64,000 bases of DNA from Streptococcus pneumoniae (GTDB taxonomy: Bacteria > Bacillota > Bacilli > Lactobacillales > Streptococcaceae). Positions within the stretch are counted from its first letter, which is position 1. Every line of letters starts with the position of its first letter. The stretch spans positions 1-64,000 of the forward strand of contig NZ_CFGI01000009.1 of assembly GCF_001347015.1 (NCBI RefSeq), given 5' to 3'. The translations under genes and the position numbers were made by a program. Below are positions 41,203-50,048 of the stretch, piece by piece. The notes under the pieces are model-generated. The model saw only the letters and a program-made list of their open reading frames with translations, did not search any database and was not told the DNA's origin.

Positions 41203-43320
41203 ATGAAGAGAAGAGTACCATTTATAGAACAGCATCAAAAAACAGAGTGCGGTTTATGTTGTGTAGCAATGGTATCAAGTTATTTTGATCATGAGATTTC
41301 TGTCAAAGATTTACGTAATATTCAGGAAACAGGAAGGGATGGAACAAATTTTGGAAACTTAATTGATATATTAGAAAATATTGGATTTTCTATTAAGTCG
41401 TTTCGTTATCCCAAAGAACAAATTGAAAATTTCTCTAAAATTTTGACTCCAGCAATTGCCTTATGGCAAAGTAAACATTTTGTAGTAATTGAGAAGGTAA
41501 ACGAAAAATTTGTATGGGTTGTCGATCCAGAACTTGGTAGAATTAGATATAGTTTGGAAGAATTTTCAGAAGGTTTTTCAGAGTATCTAATCAGTATAGT
41601 AGATAGTTCACAAGTATCTAGGAGAAAGAGTAAAGAAAACTTTCAAGTAGTTTATAAACAGTTGTTAAAAACTTGGCCATATTTTATTCCATTGCTTTTT
41701 TTAACACTAGGTAGTTATGGAGTAAATTTTATTTTTCCTCTATGGATGCAACAAATTTTAAACGAAGTCTCAAAGGGAGTTTTTATTAAACAATTCGATT
41801 TATTACTTAGATTCTTAGTTTTTGTCTCCATATATTTTATTATCATGTTGTGCCAGAGATATTTTGCAATTATATTGACAAGTGCTATTGATGAGCGACT
41901 AAACAATAATGTGATAAGTAATCTCTTTAAGTTACCTTATAAATTTTTTTCTACTAGAAGTAGCGGAGATTTAATCTACTCAATAAATGGTTTGTCTAGA
42001 ATCAGACAGTTATTTACAAATCAGTTTATACTTGGGATTTTAGATATAGGGTTTGCTATTTGCATTTTAATCTATTTTGCTAGATTTAATTATATTATAT
42101 CCTTATTAGCTGTTCTATTGTTTTTTTTGAATCTTTTTATATTATTCTTGACCAGACAGAGTTTAGAACAAAGAAATAAGTCATTTATAATTTCTCAAAA
42201 TGACTTACAGAATAAACAGATTGAAATGGTTTATTCTATGATGGGAATTAAAATGGAAGGTTTTGAAGACCAGACATATAAGCAGTGGAAGAGTTTATTT
42301 GATAAAAATATATATAGATATAAATGTAGTGAAATTTTTTCAGGATTTGTGAATTCGTTATTTACTATTATCACATTTATTTCACCTTTTATATTGCTGT
42401 TTGTTGCTTTACAATCAAATAGTAGTGTTGGTATAGGAAGTGTATTTGCACTTTATTCTTTAAGTACTCTTTTATTCAGTAAAACTAATAATATTTTTGA
42501 AACAGTAGTATCATTTTACAATAGTAAAACGTTTTTAGCTAGGATAGTTGAAATTTTAGAAGAAGACATGGAGGAAAATGGAGAATTAAAATTTGATTTA
42601 AAAGGCGATATTGAATTAAGAAATGTATCATTTTCATATACAAAAGATAGTAAAAAGGTTTTAGAAAATATTTCTTTAGAAATAAAACAAGGAGAGCAGG
42701 TTGCAATTGTCGGATCATCTGGTTCTGGGAAAAGCACTCTATCTAAGTTATTAATTGGTCTATATCCAGCAAGTTCAGGAGAAATATTGTTTGATAATAT
42801 AGATTATGATAAATTTGAGAAAAAATACTTACGTCAACAAATTGGAATTGTACCTCAAGATATGACACTCTTTAATAAAACTATTCTTGAAAATATTATA
42901 GGTGATAATATTATTTCACAAGAAGAAGTAGAGGAAATTTGTAAATTAGTAAATATTCACGATGAAATCCAAAATATGCCTATGGGATATCATACGCTAG
43001 TTTCGGAGATGGGATTGAATTTGTCTGGTGGGCAACGTCAAAGAATTATTTTGGCTAGAGCATTAGTCAAGAAACCTCGAATTATGCTCTTAGATGAAGC
43101 GACAAGCTATTTAGATAATGTAAACGAAAAACAAATAATGAGAAAATTTAAAGAGCAGAATATTACTATAATCTTGATTGCACATCGTTTATCTACAATT
43201 ATTGACTCTGATCAGATTTTTGTTATGGACAATGGAAAAATTTCTGAGAGAGGGACGCATAGAGAGCTATTAAATAATAGAGATGGTTTATACAGTCAAC
43301 TTTATCAAATGAATTATTAA
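41203..43320 (+). CDS. lanT: Peptidase-containing lanthipeptide ABC exporter LanT
   Basis: A 705-residue C39 peptidase-ABC exporter. The N-terminal protease has Cys16 (TECGLCCVAMV), His92 (SKHFVVIEK) and Asp108 (VVDPELG). Six membrane helices span about 160-430; the ATPase has GSSGSGKST (about 503-511), LSGGQRQRIILARAL and IMLLDEATSYLD. It cleaves double-glycine-type leaders as the peptide is exported; the LanA leaders here carry GS, GA or AA at that place. Same operon as LanM. The long 900-bp region after it lacks genes because of IS debris. Confidence 0.94.
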   Translation: MKRRVPFIEQHQKTECGLCCVAMVSSYFDHEISVKDLRNIQETGRDGTNFGNLIDILENIGFSIKSFRYPKEQIENFSKILTPAIALWQSKHFVVIEKVNEKFVWVVDPELGRIRYSLEEFSEGFSEYLISIVDSSQVSRRKSKENFQVVYKQLLKTWPYFIPLLFLTLGSYGVNFIFPLWMQQILNEVSKGVFIKQFDLLLRFLVFVSIYFIIMLCQRYFAIILTSAIDERLNNNVISNLFKLPYKFFSTRSSGDLIYSINGLSRIRQLFTNQFILGILDIGFAICILIYFARFNYIISLLAVLLFFLNLFILFLTRQSLEQRNKSFIISQNDLQNKQIEMVYSMMGIKMEGFEDQTYKQWKSLFDKNIYRYKCSEIFSGFVNSLFTIITFISPFILLFVALQSNSSVGIGSVFALYSLSTLLFSKTNNIFETVVSFYNSKTFLARIVEILEEDMEENGELKFDLKGDIELRNVSFSYTKDSKKVLENISLEIKQGEQVAIVGSSGSGKSTLSKLLIGLYPASSGEILFDNIDYDKFEKKYLRQQIGIVPQDMTLFNKTILENIIGDNIISQEEVEEICKLVNIHDEIQNMPMGYHTLVSEMGLNLSGGQRQRIILARALVKKPRIMLLDEATSYLDNVNEKQIMRKFKEQNITIILIAHRLSTIIDSDQIFVMDNGKISERGTHRELLNNRDGLYSQLYQMNY

Positions 43321-43540
43321 TTTTAATAAAAAATTTCAAGTTTAAGTTATTTTGCATTAAATGAGTTGATTATGCTTATCATTTGTATCACACTTCCAAG
43401 AAAAGTAAGAATAAACTTATGTCTCAGAAGTATGGGGTTTAGTTTTATAGTATCACTCACTAAAAATATTGGAAAATGTAAAAATTGAAAAGAATTCTAC
43501 TTCGTCAAGGTGTAATGACCTCAAAAGTTGAACTATTAAT

Positions 43541-43618
43541 TTATGCTAAGGATTGAATCCTGTATTGCACAGGACTCAGTCCTTTTAATTGTGGTTTCAA
43601 GCCAGTTTTTCTCTGTGA
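43541..43618 (-). pseudogene. IS3-family transposase C-terminal remnant
   Basis: On the minus strand the frame reads FSQRKTGLKPQLKGLSPV and ends QYRIQSLA with a stop. That is the typical C-terminus of IS3-family OrfB transposases. Nothing upstream of it survives. Confidence 0.7.
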
Positions 43619-43643
43619 GAAAAATTAGTCAAATAATATAGCA

Positions 43644-43745
43644 TGACCTGAACGAAGTTCAGCGAGCGTTTTTAGACGCCGCTGGAGAGAAACGGCTTAT
43701 AGCCAGTGTACAAGCCACCCGTTTTCACGGGTGGTTATGACTAGT
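43644..43745 (+). mobile_element. IS200/IS605-type terminal hairpin remnant
   Basis: GCATGACCTGAACGAAGTTC begins a structured end that finishes with the hairpin CCACCCGTTTTCACGGGTGG (43716-43735) and TTATGACTAG. This is the form of IS200/IS605 transposon ends. No TnpA or TnpB gene remains. Confidence 0.65.
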
Positions 43746-44145
43746 CGAATTGCCACCGATCAACACTTTACTCAAAATGGTTTCTATTGTTTCTTGATTG
43801 AGAGCTTGAAACAAGGTAAGTTTTAATTTTCTAATACGAACTTTAAGAACAGATTATTTCTATTTTTCTGAAAAAAACGACAAGATTATGGAATTTCCAA
43901 AGAAATACTCCGTTGTGACATCAATATAGCCTCCAACTTTATTTTCTACTAGCAGTATGCTGAAGGTGTGAGAATTATGATAGATACATTGTCATAGAGC
44001 TAAATTGATTGTTCCAATTTAATTGTTCAAGCTAGCTTGACATAGATAGAAAAAGATATTTCACACGGAGTCTATTGCTATATTAGAATATCTAGCTAAT
44101 CAATCTGTATTACCATTTTTAATTTTTAAATCGTTCAATATTATT

Positions 44146-44187
44146 GCACGATTTACTCATTACTAAAGCTATTTAGCGATGTATACT
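44146..44187 (+). promoter_or_regulatory. lanA promoter with shared operator-like box
   Basis: GCACGATTTACTCAT (44146-44160), then 21 bp, then TATACT (44182-44187). The same box with the same 21-bp spacing occurs before the immunity ABC operon. Confidence 0.7.
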
Positions 44188-44234
44188 TAGTAGTGTAAAG
44201 ATGATTATCTTAAAAAAAGAAAGGAGAGTTGTTT

Positions 44235-44423
44235 ATGACTAAACATATTCATAAATGTGAAGAAATTGATAGTCTTGATTTTGAAGTAAACGAGCAAGAG
44301 CTTTCAGGCAAATCAGGTTCAGGTTGGTTTACGGCAGTTCAATTAAGTCTAGCAGGTCGTTGCGGTCGATGGTTTACAGGATCATTTGAATGCACTAGTA
44401 ACAACGTAAGTTGTGGTAAATAA
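44235..44423 (+). CDS. Lanthipeptide precursor LanA1
   Basis: A 62-residue precursor starting MTKHIHKCEEIDSLDF. The leader has EVNEQELSGKSGS, an EL-type motif with GS in the double-glycine position, so cleavage gives a core of about 33 residues starting GWFTAVQLSLAGRCGRWF. Three Cys (GRC, FEC, VSC) allow three thioether rings; TGSFEC matches the T-x-S-x-E-C ring motif of mersacidin and lacticin 481 that holds lipid II. ATG 44235 follows AAGGAGAG. The core is identical to that of A2. Confidence 0.87.
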   Translation: MTKHIHKCEEIDSLDFEVNEQELSGKSGSGWFTAVQLSLAGRCGRWFTGSFECTSNNVSCGK

Positions 44424-44439
44424 AAATGGGGGAAAAATG

Positions 44440-44625
44440 ATGGAAGAAAAGAAAATGTCATCAGAGATTGATAATTTGGATTTTGAAGTAAACGAGCAAG
44501 AGCTTTCAGGTAAATCAGGTTCAGGTTGGTTTACGGCAGTTCAATTAAGTCTAGCAGGTCGTTGTGGTCGATGGTTTACTGGTTCATTTGAATGTACTAG
44601 TAACAACGTAAGTTGTGGTAAATAA
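44440..44625 (+). CDS. Lanthipeptide precursor LanA2
   Basis: A 61-residue precursor starting MEEKKMSSEIDNLDFEVNEQ. From EVNEQ onward it is identical to LanA1, including the whole core WFTAVQLSLAGRCGRWF to NNVSCGK; only the leader start differs. The double ATG (44437, 44440) leaves the exact start open; I prefer the second because of spacing from GGGGGA. Its DNA is nearly the same as the A1 and A3 copies, so these are recent tandem duplicates. Confidence 0.85.
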   Translation: MEEKKMSSEIDNLDFEVNEQELSGKSGSGWFTAVQLSLAGRCGRWFTGSFECTSNNVSCGK

Positions 44626-44640
44626 AAATAGGAGAAAATG

Positions 44641-44823
44641 ATGGAAGAAAAGAAAATGTCATCAGAGATTGATAATTTGGATTTTGAGGTAAACGAGCAG
44701 GAGCTTTCAGGCAAATCAGGTTCAGGCTGGTTCACGGCAGTTCAATTAAGTCTAGCAGGTCGTTGTGGTCGATGGTTTACTGGTTCATTTGAATGTACTA
44801 GTAATCATGTAAAATGCGGTTAA
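44641..44823 (+). CDS. Lanthipeptide precursor LanA3
   Basis: A 60-residue precursor, leader identical to LanA2. The core differs only at the end: NNVSCGK of A1 and A2 becomes NHVKCG, so the third Cys is kept while the Ser before it is lost and a Lys is added. The ribosome site is AGGAG, and ATG 44641 is favoured over the ATG at 44638. Confidence 0.85.
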   Translation: MEEKKMSSEIDNLDFEVNEQELSGKSGSGWFTAVQLSLAGRCGRWFTGSFECTSNHVKCG

Positions 44824-44903
44824 CTAAGGATTAGAAAATTTTATTCTGATAAATAGTATTTGTTAAATTTATTATAAACAAGGAAAGTTTTGCGAGGGAC
44901 AAT

Positions 44904-45086
44904 ATGGAAAACAAGCAATATAATTCAGAAATTGACACTTTAGACTTTGAAATTAGCGCTCAAGAATTGGAAGGAACTTCTGGTGCAGGAGGCTGGTATT
45001 CAGCATTTAAAATGACTCTAGCAGGTCGCTGCGGTCGATGTTTCACATGTTCTTATGAATGTACAAGTAATAATGTTAATTGTTAA
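44904..45086 (+). CDS. Lanthipeptide precursor LanA4 (five Cys)
   Basis: A 60-residue precursor starting MENKQYNSEIDTLDFEISAQ. The leader ends ELEGTSGA, the core starts GGWYSAFKMTLAGRCG. It keeps the GRCG..FT.S.ECTS.NV.C frame of the others but has two extra Cys (GRCGRCFTCSYEC), five in all, so the ring pattern must differ or a disulfide forms. It ends at Cys with no tail. It may be the partner of the A1-A3 type in a multi-component lantibiotic. Confidence 0.85.
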   Translation: MENKQYNSEIDTLDFEISAQELEGTSGAGGWYSAFKMTLAGRCGRCFTCSYECTSNNVNC

Positions 45087-45179
45087 TTTAGGAAGTATAT
45101 ATGTTTCTTGAGATGTGAAAATTTTCCTTGTTATAGTTGACAGATATAGAGTTAAATGATAAATTATAGGAGAAACAAA

Positions 45180-45356
45180 ATGGAAGAAAATTATGTAGAA
45201 GTTGATAGCTTGCGTCATGAAATTGACAATCAAGAATTAGCAGGTAATTCTGCAGCTGGACTCAGAACAGCAATTCGAATGACTAGTCAAGGTCGCTGTG
45301 GGTGGGCTTTCACGCTTTCTTATGAATGTACGTCACCAAATGTCCGCTGTAGATAG
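45180..45356 (+). CDS. Lanthipeptide precursor LanA5
   Basis: A 58-residue precursor starting MEENYVEVDSLRHEIDNQEL. The leader ends AGNSAA, and the core starts GLRTAIRMTSQGRCGWAF followed by TLSYECTSPNVRCR. It keeps the three Cys and the T-x-S-x-E-C motif but is more basic and the most diverged of the five. AGGAG sits 7 bp before ATG 45180; the longer frame from 45156 is not needed. Confidence 0.85.
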   Translation: MEENYVEVDSLRHEIDNQELAGNSAAGLRTAIRMTSQGRCGWAFTLSYECTSPNVRCR

Positions 45357-45379
45357 AATGAACAAGATTGGAGAGTAAG

Positions 45380-45487
45380 ATGGAAGGAATTATTGGAACA
45401 CTTGAGTTTTATGCTCCCGTATTGATTCTAGGAGCATCTATTATTGGTATCGTCTACGTTATGAAAAAACGAAAAGAACGAAAATGA
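45380..45487 (+). CDS. 35-residue single-helix membrane peptide, possible immunity factor
   Basis: MEGIIGTLEFYAPVLILGAS begins a 35-residue peptide with one membrane helix (about 10-27) and a very basic tail (KKRKERK). GGAGAG precedes the ATG. It lies between LanA5 and the terminator at 45497, so it is made with the precursors. Small membrane peptides with basic tails often protect producers of lantibiotics; that role is inferred. Confidence 0.6.
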   Translation: MEGIIGTLEFYAPVLILGASIIGIVYVMKKRKERK

Positions 45488-45496
45488 TGTATATTT

Positions 45497-45526
45497 AAAA
45501 AGCCATACTAGTTTATGGCTTTTTTA
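45497..45526 (+). terminator. Terminator of the lanA operon
   Basis: AAAAAGCCAT ACTAGTT TATGGCTTTTTT, a strong stem with T run. Confidence 0.85.
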
Positions 45527-45546
45527 CTTGTCTTTAGAGAGATTAT

Positions 45547-45588
45547 GCACGAATTACTCATGATATTAAAGCTCAGATTGATTATAAT
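45547..45588 (+). promoter_or_regulatory. Immunity operon promoter with shared operator-like box
   Basis: GCACGAATTACTCAT (45547-45561), 21 bp, TATAAT (45583-45588). Box and spacing copy the lanA promoter. Confidence 0.7.
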
Positions 45589-45619
45589 AGTCTTGTAAAA
45601 TAGAAATGGAGGAATATTT

Positions 45620-46354
45620 ATGTCACAATTAGTTGTAAAAAATTTAAATAAAGAGTTTGGGGAGGGAGATAGCCTAGTTCATGCTTTATCGGATGTTAAT
45701 CTCTCTGTAAAGACAGGAGAATTTCTTGCTATTATGGGAGCAAGCGGCAGTGGAAAAACAACTTTGTTAAACTGTATTTCAACAATCGATAAGCCGACGT
45801 CAGGTGATATTTCCTTTGAGGGATTTGATATCATCAATGCAACAGATAATCAATTGGCAAACTATCGCTCACAAAATATTTCCTATATCTTTCAATCTTA
45901 TAATTTAGTTGAAACTTTAACAGTTTATGAGAATATTGTCTTACCATTACAAATTCAAGGGAAAAAAGTTGCTGATTGTCATTTAAAAATAGAAAATATC
46001 CTAGAAAAATTATCAATTGGTCAATTACGAAATAAATTTCCCAATCAATTATCAGGAGGACAAAGACAGCGTGTTGCCACCGCACGTGCTCTAATTGATG
46101 AATCTAAACTGCTTATTGCAGATGAACCAACAGGTGCTTTAGATTCGGCTAACTCAGAAAATTTAATGGCTCTTCTGCAAGAGATTAATCAAGTTTTTGG
46201 CATTACCATTTTAATGGTGACACATGATCCGGCAGCAGCTAAGTATTCATCACGAATTATTCTATTAAAGGATGGACAAGTTACAGCAGATATGTACCGC
46301 CATTCTTTATCAAATGAAGAATACTTACAAAAAATTTATAAACATACACGATAA
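45620..46354 (+). CDS. Lantibiotic immunity ABC ATPase (BceA/MacB type)
   Basis: A 244-residue ATPase: GASGSGKTT Walker A (about 39-47), SYIFQSYNLVETLTV Q-loop, LSGGQRQRVATARAL signature (about 146-160), LLIADEPTGALDS Walker B and VTHD. It is of the BceA/FtsE-like class that works with ten-helix permeases to remove or neutralise lantibiotics at lipid II. The partner permease starts 12 bp later. It corresponds to the F subunit of the pld immunity transporter. Confidence 0.9.
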   Translation: MSQLVVKNLNKEFGEGDSLVHALSDVNLSVKTGEFLAIMGASGSGKTTLLNCISTIDKPTSGDISFEGFDIINATDNQLANYRSQNISYIFQSYNLVETLTVYENIVLPLQIQGKKVADCHLKIENILEKLSIGQLRNKFPNQLSGGQRQRVATARALIDESKLLIADEPTGALDSANSENLMALLQEINQVFGITILMVTHDPAAAKYSSRIILLKDGQVTADMYRHSLSNEEYLQKIYKHTR

Positions 46355-46365
46355 GGAGAAGTAGG

Positions 46366-48384
46366 ATGTATCCAAAATTAATTCTCAGAAATGTTCAAAG
46401 AAATTTACAGACCTACACAGTTTATTTTCTTAGTTTAACGTTAATTTATAGTCTACTCTATGCATTTAATGCTTTGCCAAGTCATCCTGTTATGCAAAGT
46501 TTATCAGGTGCTAAGGAGATGATGACAACCATTATGACACAATATATGGGACTATTATCTTATGTTGTATTGAGTACAATTGCTTTTTTAGTTGTTTACT
46601 CCACTGGTTTCGTATTAGGTCGAAGAAAACAAGAGCTAGGTCTATACGCAACATTGGGGATGAAAAAACGTCATATTGTAGGAACGCTTTTCTGTGAGAC
46701 AATGGTTGTTAATCTGTTTGCTTTGCTTGCAGGATTTATCTTAGGGTTAGGAGTATTGATTGTTCTAGCACATATTGCATCTAATTTTTTTATGGGGAAT
46801 TATTTTGGTAATATGTTTTTTCTAGACATGAAATCAGTTAATTTATTAGGAATATCATATTTAGCAACAAGTGTAATCATTGGTGTGATGGACATAGTTA
46901 CCTTTAGAAAGCAAGCTATTATTTCTCTTATTCAAGAAAATGGTGTTAAAAGTTCTATTTTTTCGAAAGGAGAAACAAAATGGCAATTGCTACTATTTAT
47001 CTTGTCGGCACTAGTTATTTGCTTTGGATGTGTCTATTTATCAGACTATACACATATTTCAATTCTTAGAAATTGGGGAATGTTACTTATAACACTGTTT
47101 GTACTAGTTATATTTATTTTTTACAGTACATTAAGTCATTCTTTGATCCGCTTAACTTATTCATTGCCAAATTGGTATTTCAAGAAATATAATTCATTTA
47201 AACTCAGACAACTATCTAAGCAAGCAGATCGTAATTCGGTGACCATATCGGTATTATCGCTTTCCTTGGCATTAGCAACTAGCTTATTGATTTTTAGTGG
47301 TAGTGCCTACAGTTCATTGAGTAATGATTTAAATAAATTTATTCCTTATGATATTGATGTGCAGATGTTTAAGGGAGAAAAATACCATCATAACAATATA
47401 GATGTAAAGAATAAGTTAAAAGAAGATGGTTTTGACTTTTCGATTATTGATAAAGAGTTTGAGTATCCAACTTATATAAGTGAATTGACTTATAAAGATA
47501 TTATTGATACAAGCAATTTATGGGATTTAGATAAAGAATTAGGAGGCTCGTTCGTTAATATTGTTTCGCTTACTGATTATAATTCTTTATTAAGACTTCA
47601 AGGGAAAAAAGAAGTCAGTTTGTCAGACAATGAATTTTTAATAAATGCAAACTATAAAGGCACTAGGAAGCAGATTAGGGAATTTCTCTCTAAAACTAAC
47701 GAATTGACTGTTTCCGATGTAAAGTTAAGGTCAAGTTCTAAAAGTCCTTTGGAAAATGTTTATTTTGTTACTACAGTAGAAAATAATGATCGAGGGACAT
47801 TGATAGTCCCTGATAAAGTAGCGAAAAAATTGACTATTAACAGTTTACATTATGTAGCCTTATATAAAAAAGGGATTGATAAACGAAATGTTGAATCATT
47901 TTTAGAGAACTGGATTGAAAATTATTATTTTACGGATCAAGAAGGAAATCAAGCTGATTTTGTATATCAAACAAAAGTTCGATCAGCAGAACTATATCTA
48001 GGAGTTATGGGAGTCATTGTATTAGTTCTAATTTTTGTTGGAGTTATTTTTACAGTTATCACATTGAGTATTCTGTCGTTGCAGGCTTCCACAAATGCAT
48101 TAGAAAGTGTTAATGATTACAATATACTTTATTTATTAGGAAATCAAAGAATGCAAAATAAAAAAATTATTTTTCAACAGATTCTCGCCTATTTTCTAAT
48201 ACCGTTGCTAATAGCTATTCCATTGAGTTGTTCACTTAGTAATAGCTTATTAGGCTACTTTGAAAATTTTGCAAATACAACAGTTGTAATTGATGTAAAA
48301 TATTTATTGTTTATGATTGGTTTATTTACAATTTATATCTATTTTACCTATAAAATTTGTGTGAGGGCCAGTAATCAGATCTAA
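46366..48384 (+). CDS. Lantibiotic immunity ABC permease (BceB type)
   Basis: A 672-residue BceB-like permease: about four helices before residue 170, further helices around 200-330, a large extracellular loop of about 200 residues (about 325-535) and three C-terminal helices, the FtsX-domain layout of the peptide-sensing BceAB family. YSTGFVLGRRKQELGLYATL is the usual coupling-helix region. It should protect the producer against its own lanthipeptides and might also sense them. Ribosome site AAGGAG; the terminator is at 48391. Confidence 0.9.
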   Translation: MYPKLILRNVQRNLQTYTVYFLSLTLIYSLLYAFNALPSHPVMQSLSGAKEMMTTIMTQYMGLLSYVVLSTIAFLVVYSTGFVLGRRKQELGLYATLGMKKRHIVGTLFCETMVVNLFALLAGFILGLGVLIVLAHIASNFFMGNYFGNMFFLDMKSVNLLGISYLATSVIIGVMDIVTFRKQAIISLIQENGVKSSIFSKGETKWQLLLFILSALVICFGCVYLSDYTHISILRNWGMLLITLFVLVIFIFYSTLSHSLIRLTYSLPNWYFKKYNSFKLRQLSKQADRNSVTISVLSLSLALATSLLIFSGSAYSSLSNDLNKFIPYDIDVQMFKGEKYHHNNIDVKNKLKEDGFDFSIIDKEFEYPTYISELTYKDIIDTSNLWDLDKELGGSFVNIVSLTDYNSLLRLQGKKEVSLSDNEFLINANYKGTRKQIREFLSKTNELTVSDVKLRSSSKSPLENVYFVTTVENNDRGTLIVPDKVAKKLTINSLHYVALYKKGIDKRNVESFLENWIENYYFTDQEGNQADFVYQTKVRSAELYLGVMGVIVLVLIFVGVIFTVITLSILSLQASTNALESVNDYNILYLLGNQRMQNKKIIFQQILAYFLIPLLIAIPLSCSLSNSLLGYFENFANTTVVIDVKYLLFMIGLFTIYIYFTYKICVRASNQI

Positions 48385-48390
48385 TGAGTG

Positions 48391-48440
48391 AAAACCAGAA
48401 TGGGATATTAGCTATCCTTATTCTGGTTTTGTGATATAAT
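48391..48440 (+). terminator. Terminator of immunity operon, next promoter adjoining
   Basis: AAAACCAGAAT (48391-48401) pairs with ATTCTGGTTTT (48420-48430). TATAAT at 48435-48440, directly after, is the -10 of the two-component operon; no shared box is seen there, so the sensor is probably made constitutively. Confidence 0.75.
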
Positions 48441-48473
48441 GATAACAAAAAATCATAGTAGGAAATTTTAAAT

Positions 48474-50048
48474 ATGAAGACGTGGTTAAAGAATATTTCT
48501 GATAACTCATTATTGTTATGGTGGAGCACTTTAATAAATCATTTTATATTAATGGTTTATATATACCTTAAAATTCCATTTGACTTTTCATCAACTTTTA
48601 CTCAAAAATTTGCAGTTGTTTTTATTATTTTGTTGATTATTTCTACTTATATTTGTAATTTCTTAAAGTTTAAATATAGTGAATTAAAGTTGTGGCTATT
48701 ACTATCTCTATTTTTAATTAGTTGGCAATTGGCTCTGAGTTTGAATGTTGAACACACATTATTCCATTTTTTAGATCTGCTTCATCCCATTAATTCTTTT
48801 CTATTAGTTTATAGTTCAGTATCTATTATTCTGTTAGGTAAAAAAATAGGTGAGGAACTATTTTTTGTAACTTTTATTGTTACGATTATTACAGAGATAT
48901 CTTATTTTTTTAGTGAGCCTCTCTTTTTATTCTTATCTATATTTACATCATTTTTCATTTCTTGCTTACCTATTGTTCTGTTAATGATGTATAAAAAAGA
49001 GTTGAAATCTTTTTTAAATTACCAGAGGAAAAATTTAACCTTCCTTTCATTTTTTCTACCCGTTACTTATGTCATTTTATATATTAACACGGCTGATATT
49101 GGTATTTTAAATTTTTTATGGTATGTAGAAATTTTTTTGGTACTTGTTTCGTTCCACTTGAAAACAATTTATATGAGTTTTCAAAAAAAGATAGATGAGT
49201 TGAAACTATTATATATTGAGGCAAGTTTAAAAGTACTACTGGGGGTAAGTATCCTTTTAATTGCTACATTTATTATTGCAAGACTAGATTTAAAACAAAG
49301 TTTTATTTGTTTTAATTTACTTGTGCTGATTGTTGGATTTCTAACGGAAGAATTTATTAGATTATTTAGAGGTAAGCGGCTAACGGGTGCAAAAGATTAT
49401 TTAGAAGTTTTATTTTTGAAAAGAAATAAGATGGTGAAGAATTTGTTAGCTAATGAAGATATAGAGCAACAATTCGCAGAATTTCTTCATAACGAAGTAT
49501 TACAAAGTGTGATGGCTATTAAAAATTTTAATAAATATGGAGAAGATGAGAAGTTTAGAACTCAGATTGGATATGTCTCAGATGAACTAGTTCAACGTAT
49601 CCGAGAGAGAATGGATTATTATCAACCAATGAGTAGTGGCAATGAGGAGTTAACTAAAAAATATACATCATTAATTGATAGAATATTGAGGAGATATGAG
49701 ACTATGAAAGAAGTTGAAACAGATTTTCAGTCTGATTTTTTTCTAATGGAACCGTATGATAAGATTCTTTATCGCTTTATTGAAGAATTAGTGACTAATG
49801 CTGTTAAATATTCATCAGGACATACTATTTGGTTATCTCTCTCTGTATCTGACGATATTATTTATTTATCTTGTAAAAATAATTATGATATTTCTAGTAA
49901 CCATCTTGGTTATGGGTTAAAGAATTTAGAAAATCGTGTTAGTGTTTTAGGTGGAACAATAGAAATTCAGACAATGGATGCTATGTTTCAAGTAGAAATT
50001 CAATTACCAATAGATAAGGAGCTATGCTATGAAAATTTTATTAATTGA
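48474..50048 (+). CDS. Sensor histidine kinase of lanthipeptide locus
   Basis: A 524-residue kinase with about eight to ten membrane helices in the first 300 residues. Then comes a HisKA_3-type dimerisation segment FAEFLHNEVLQSVMAIKNF with the likely phosphoacceptor His339, and a HATPase domain with ELVTNAVKYS (N box) and GYGLKNLENRVSVLGG (G box). The many-helix sensor without a large outer domain recalls LiaS/ComD-like sensors that read hydrophobic peptides within the membrane. Its gene overlaps the regulator by 20 bp. It should autoinduce the locus in response to the lanthipeptides, as shown for the pld system. Confidence 0.87.
   Translation: MKTWLKNISDNSLLLWWSTLINHFILMVYIYLKIPFDFSSTFTQKFAVVFIILLIISTYICNFLKFKYSELKLWLLLSLFLISWQLALSLNVEHTLFHFLDLLHPINSFLLVYSSVSIILLGKKIGEELFFVTFIVTIITEISYFFSEPLFLFLSIFTSFFISCLPIVLLMMYKKELKSFLNYQRKNLTFLSFFLPVTYVILYINTADIGILNFLWYVEIFLVLVSFHLKTIYMSFQKKIDELKLLYIEASLKVLLGVSILLIATFIIARLDLKQSFICFNLLVLIVGFLTEEFIRLFRGKRLTGAKDYLEVLFLKRNKMVKNLLANEDIEQQFAEFLHNEVLQSVMAIKNFNKYGEDEKFRTQIGYVSDELVQRIRERMDYYQPMSSGNEELTKKYTSLIDRILRRYETMKEVETDFQSDFFLMEPYDKILYRFIEELVTNAVKYSSGHTIWLSLSVSDDIIYLSCKNNYDISSNHLGYGLKNLENRVSVLGGTIEIQTMDAMFQVEIQLPIDKELCYENFIN

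Larger units (their letters stand above)
43321..44145. other. Gene-free debris region within the lanthipeptide locus
   Basis: 825 bp with no intact gene. It contains two mobile-element remnants (43541-43618 and 43644-43745) and short broken frames elsewhere. The rest is AT-rich and unrecognised. Confidence 0.6.
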
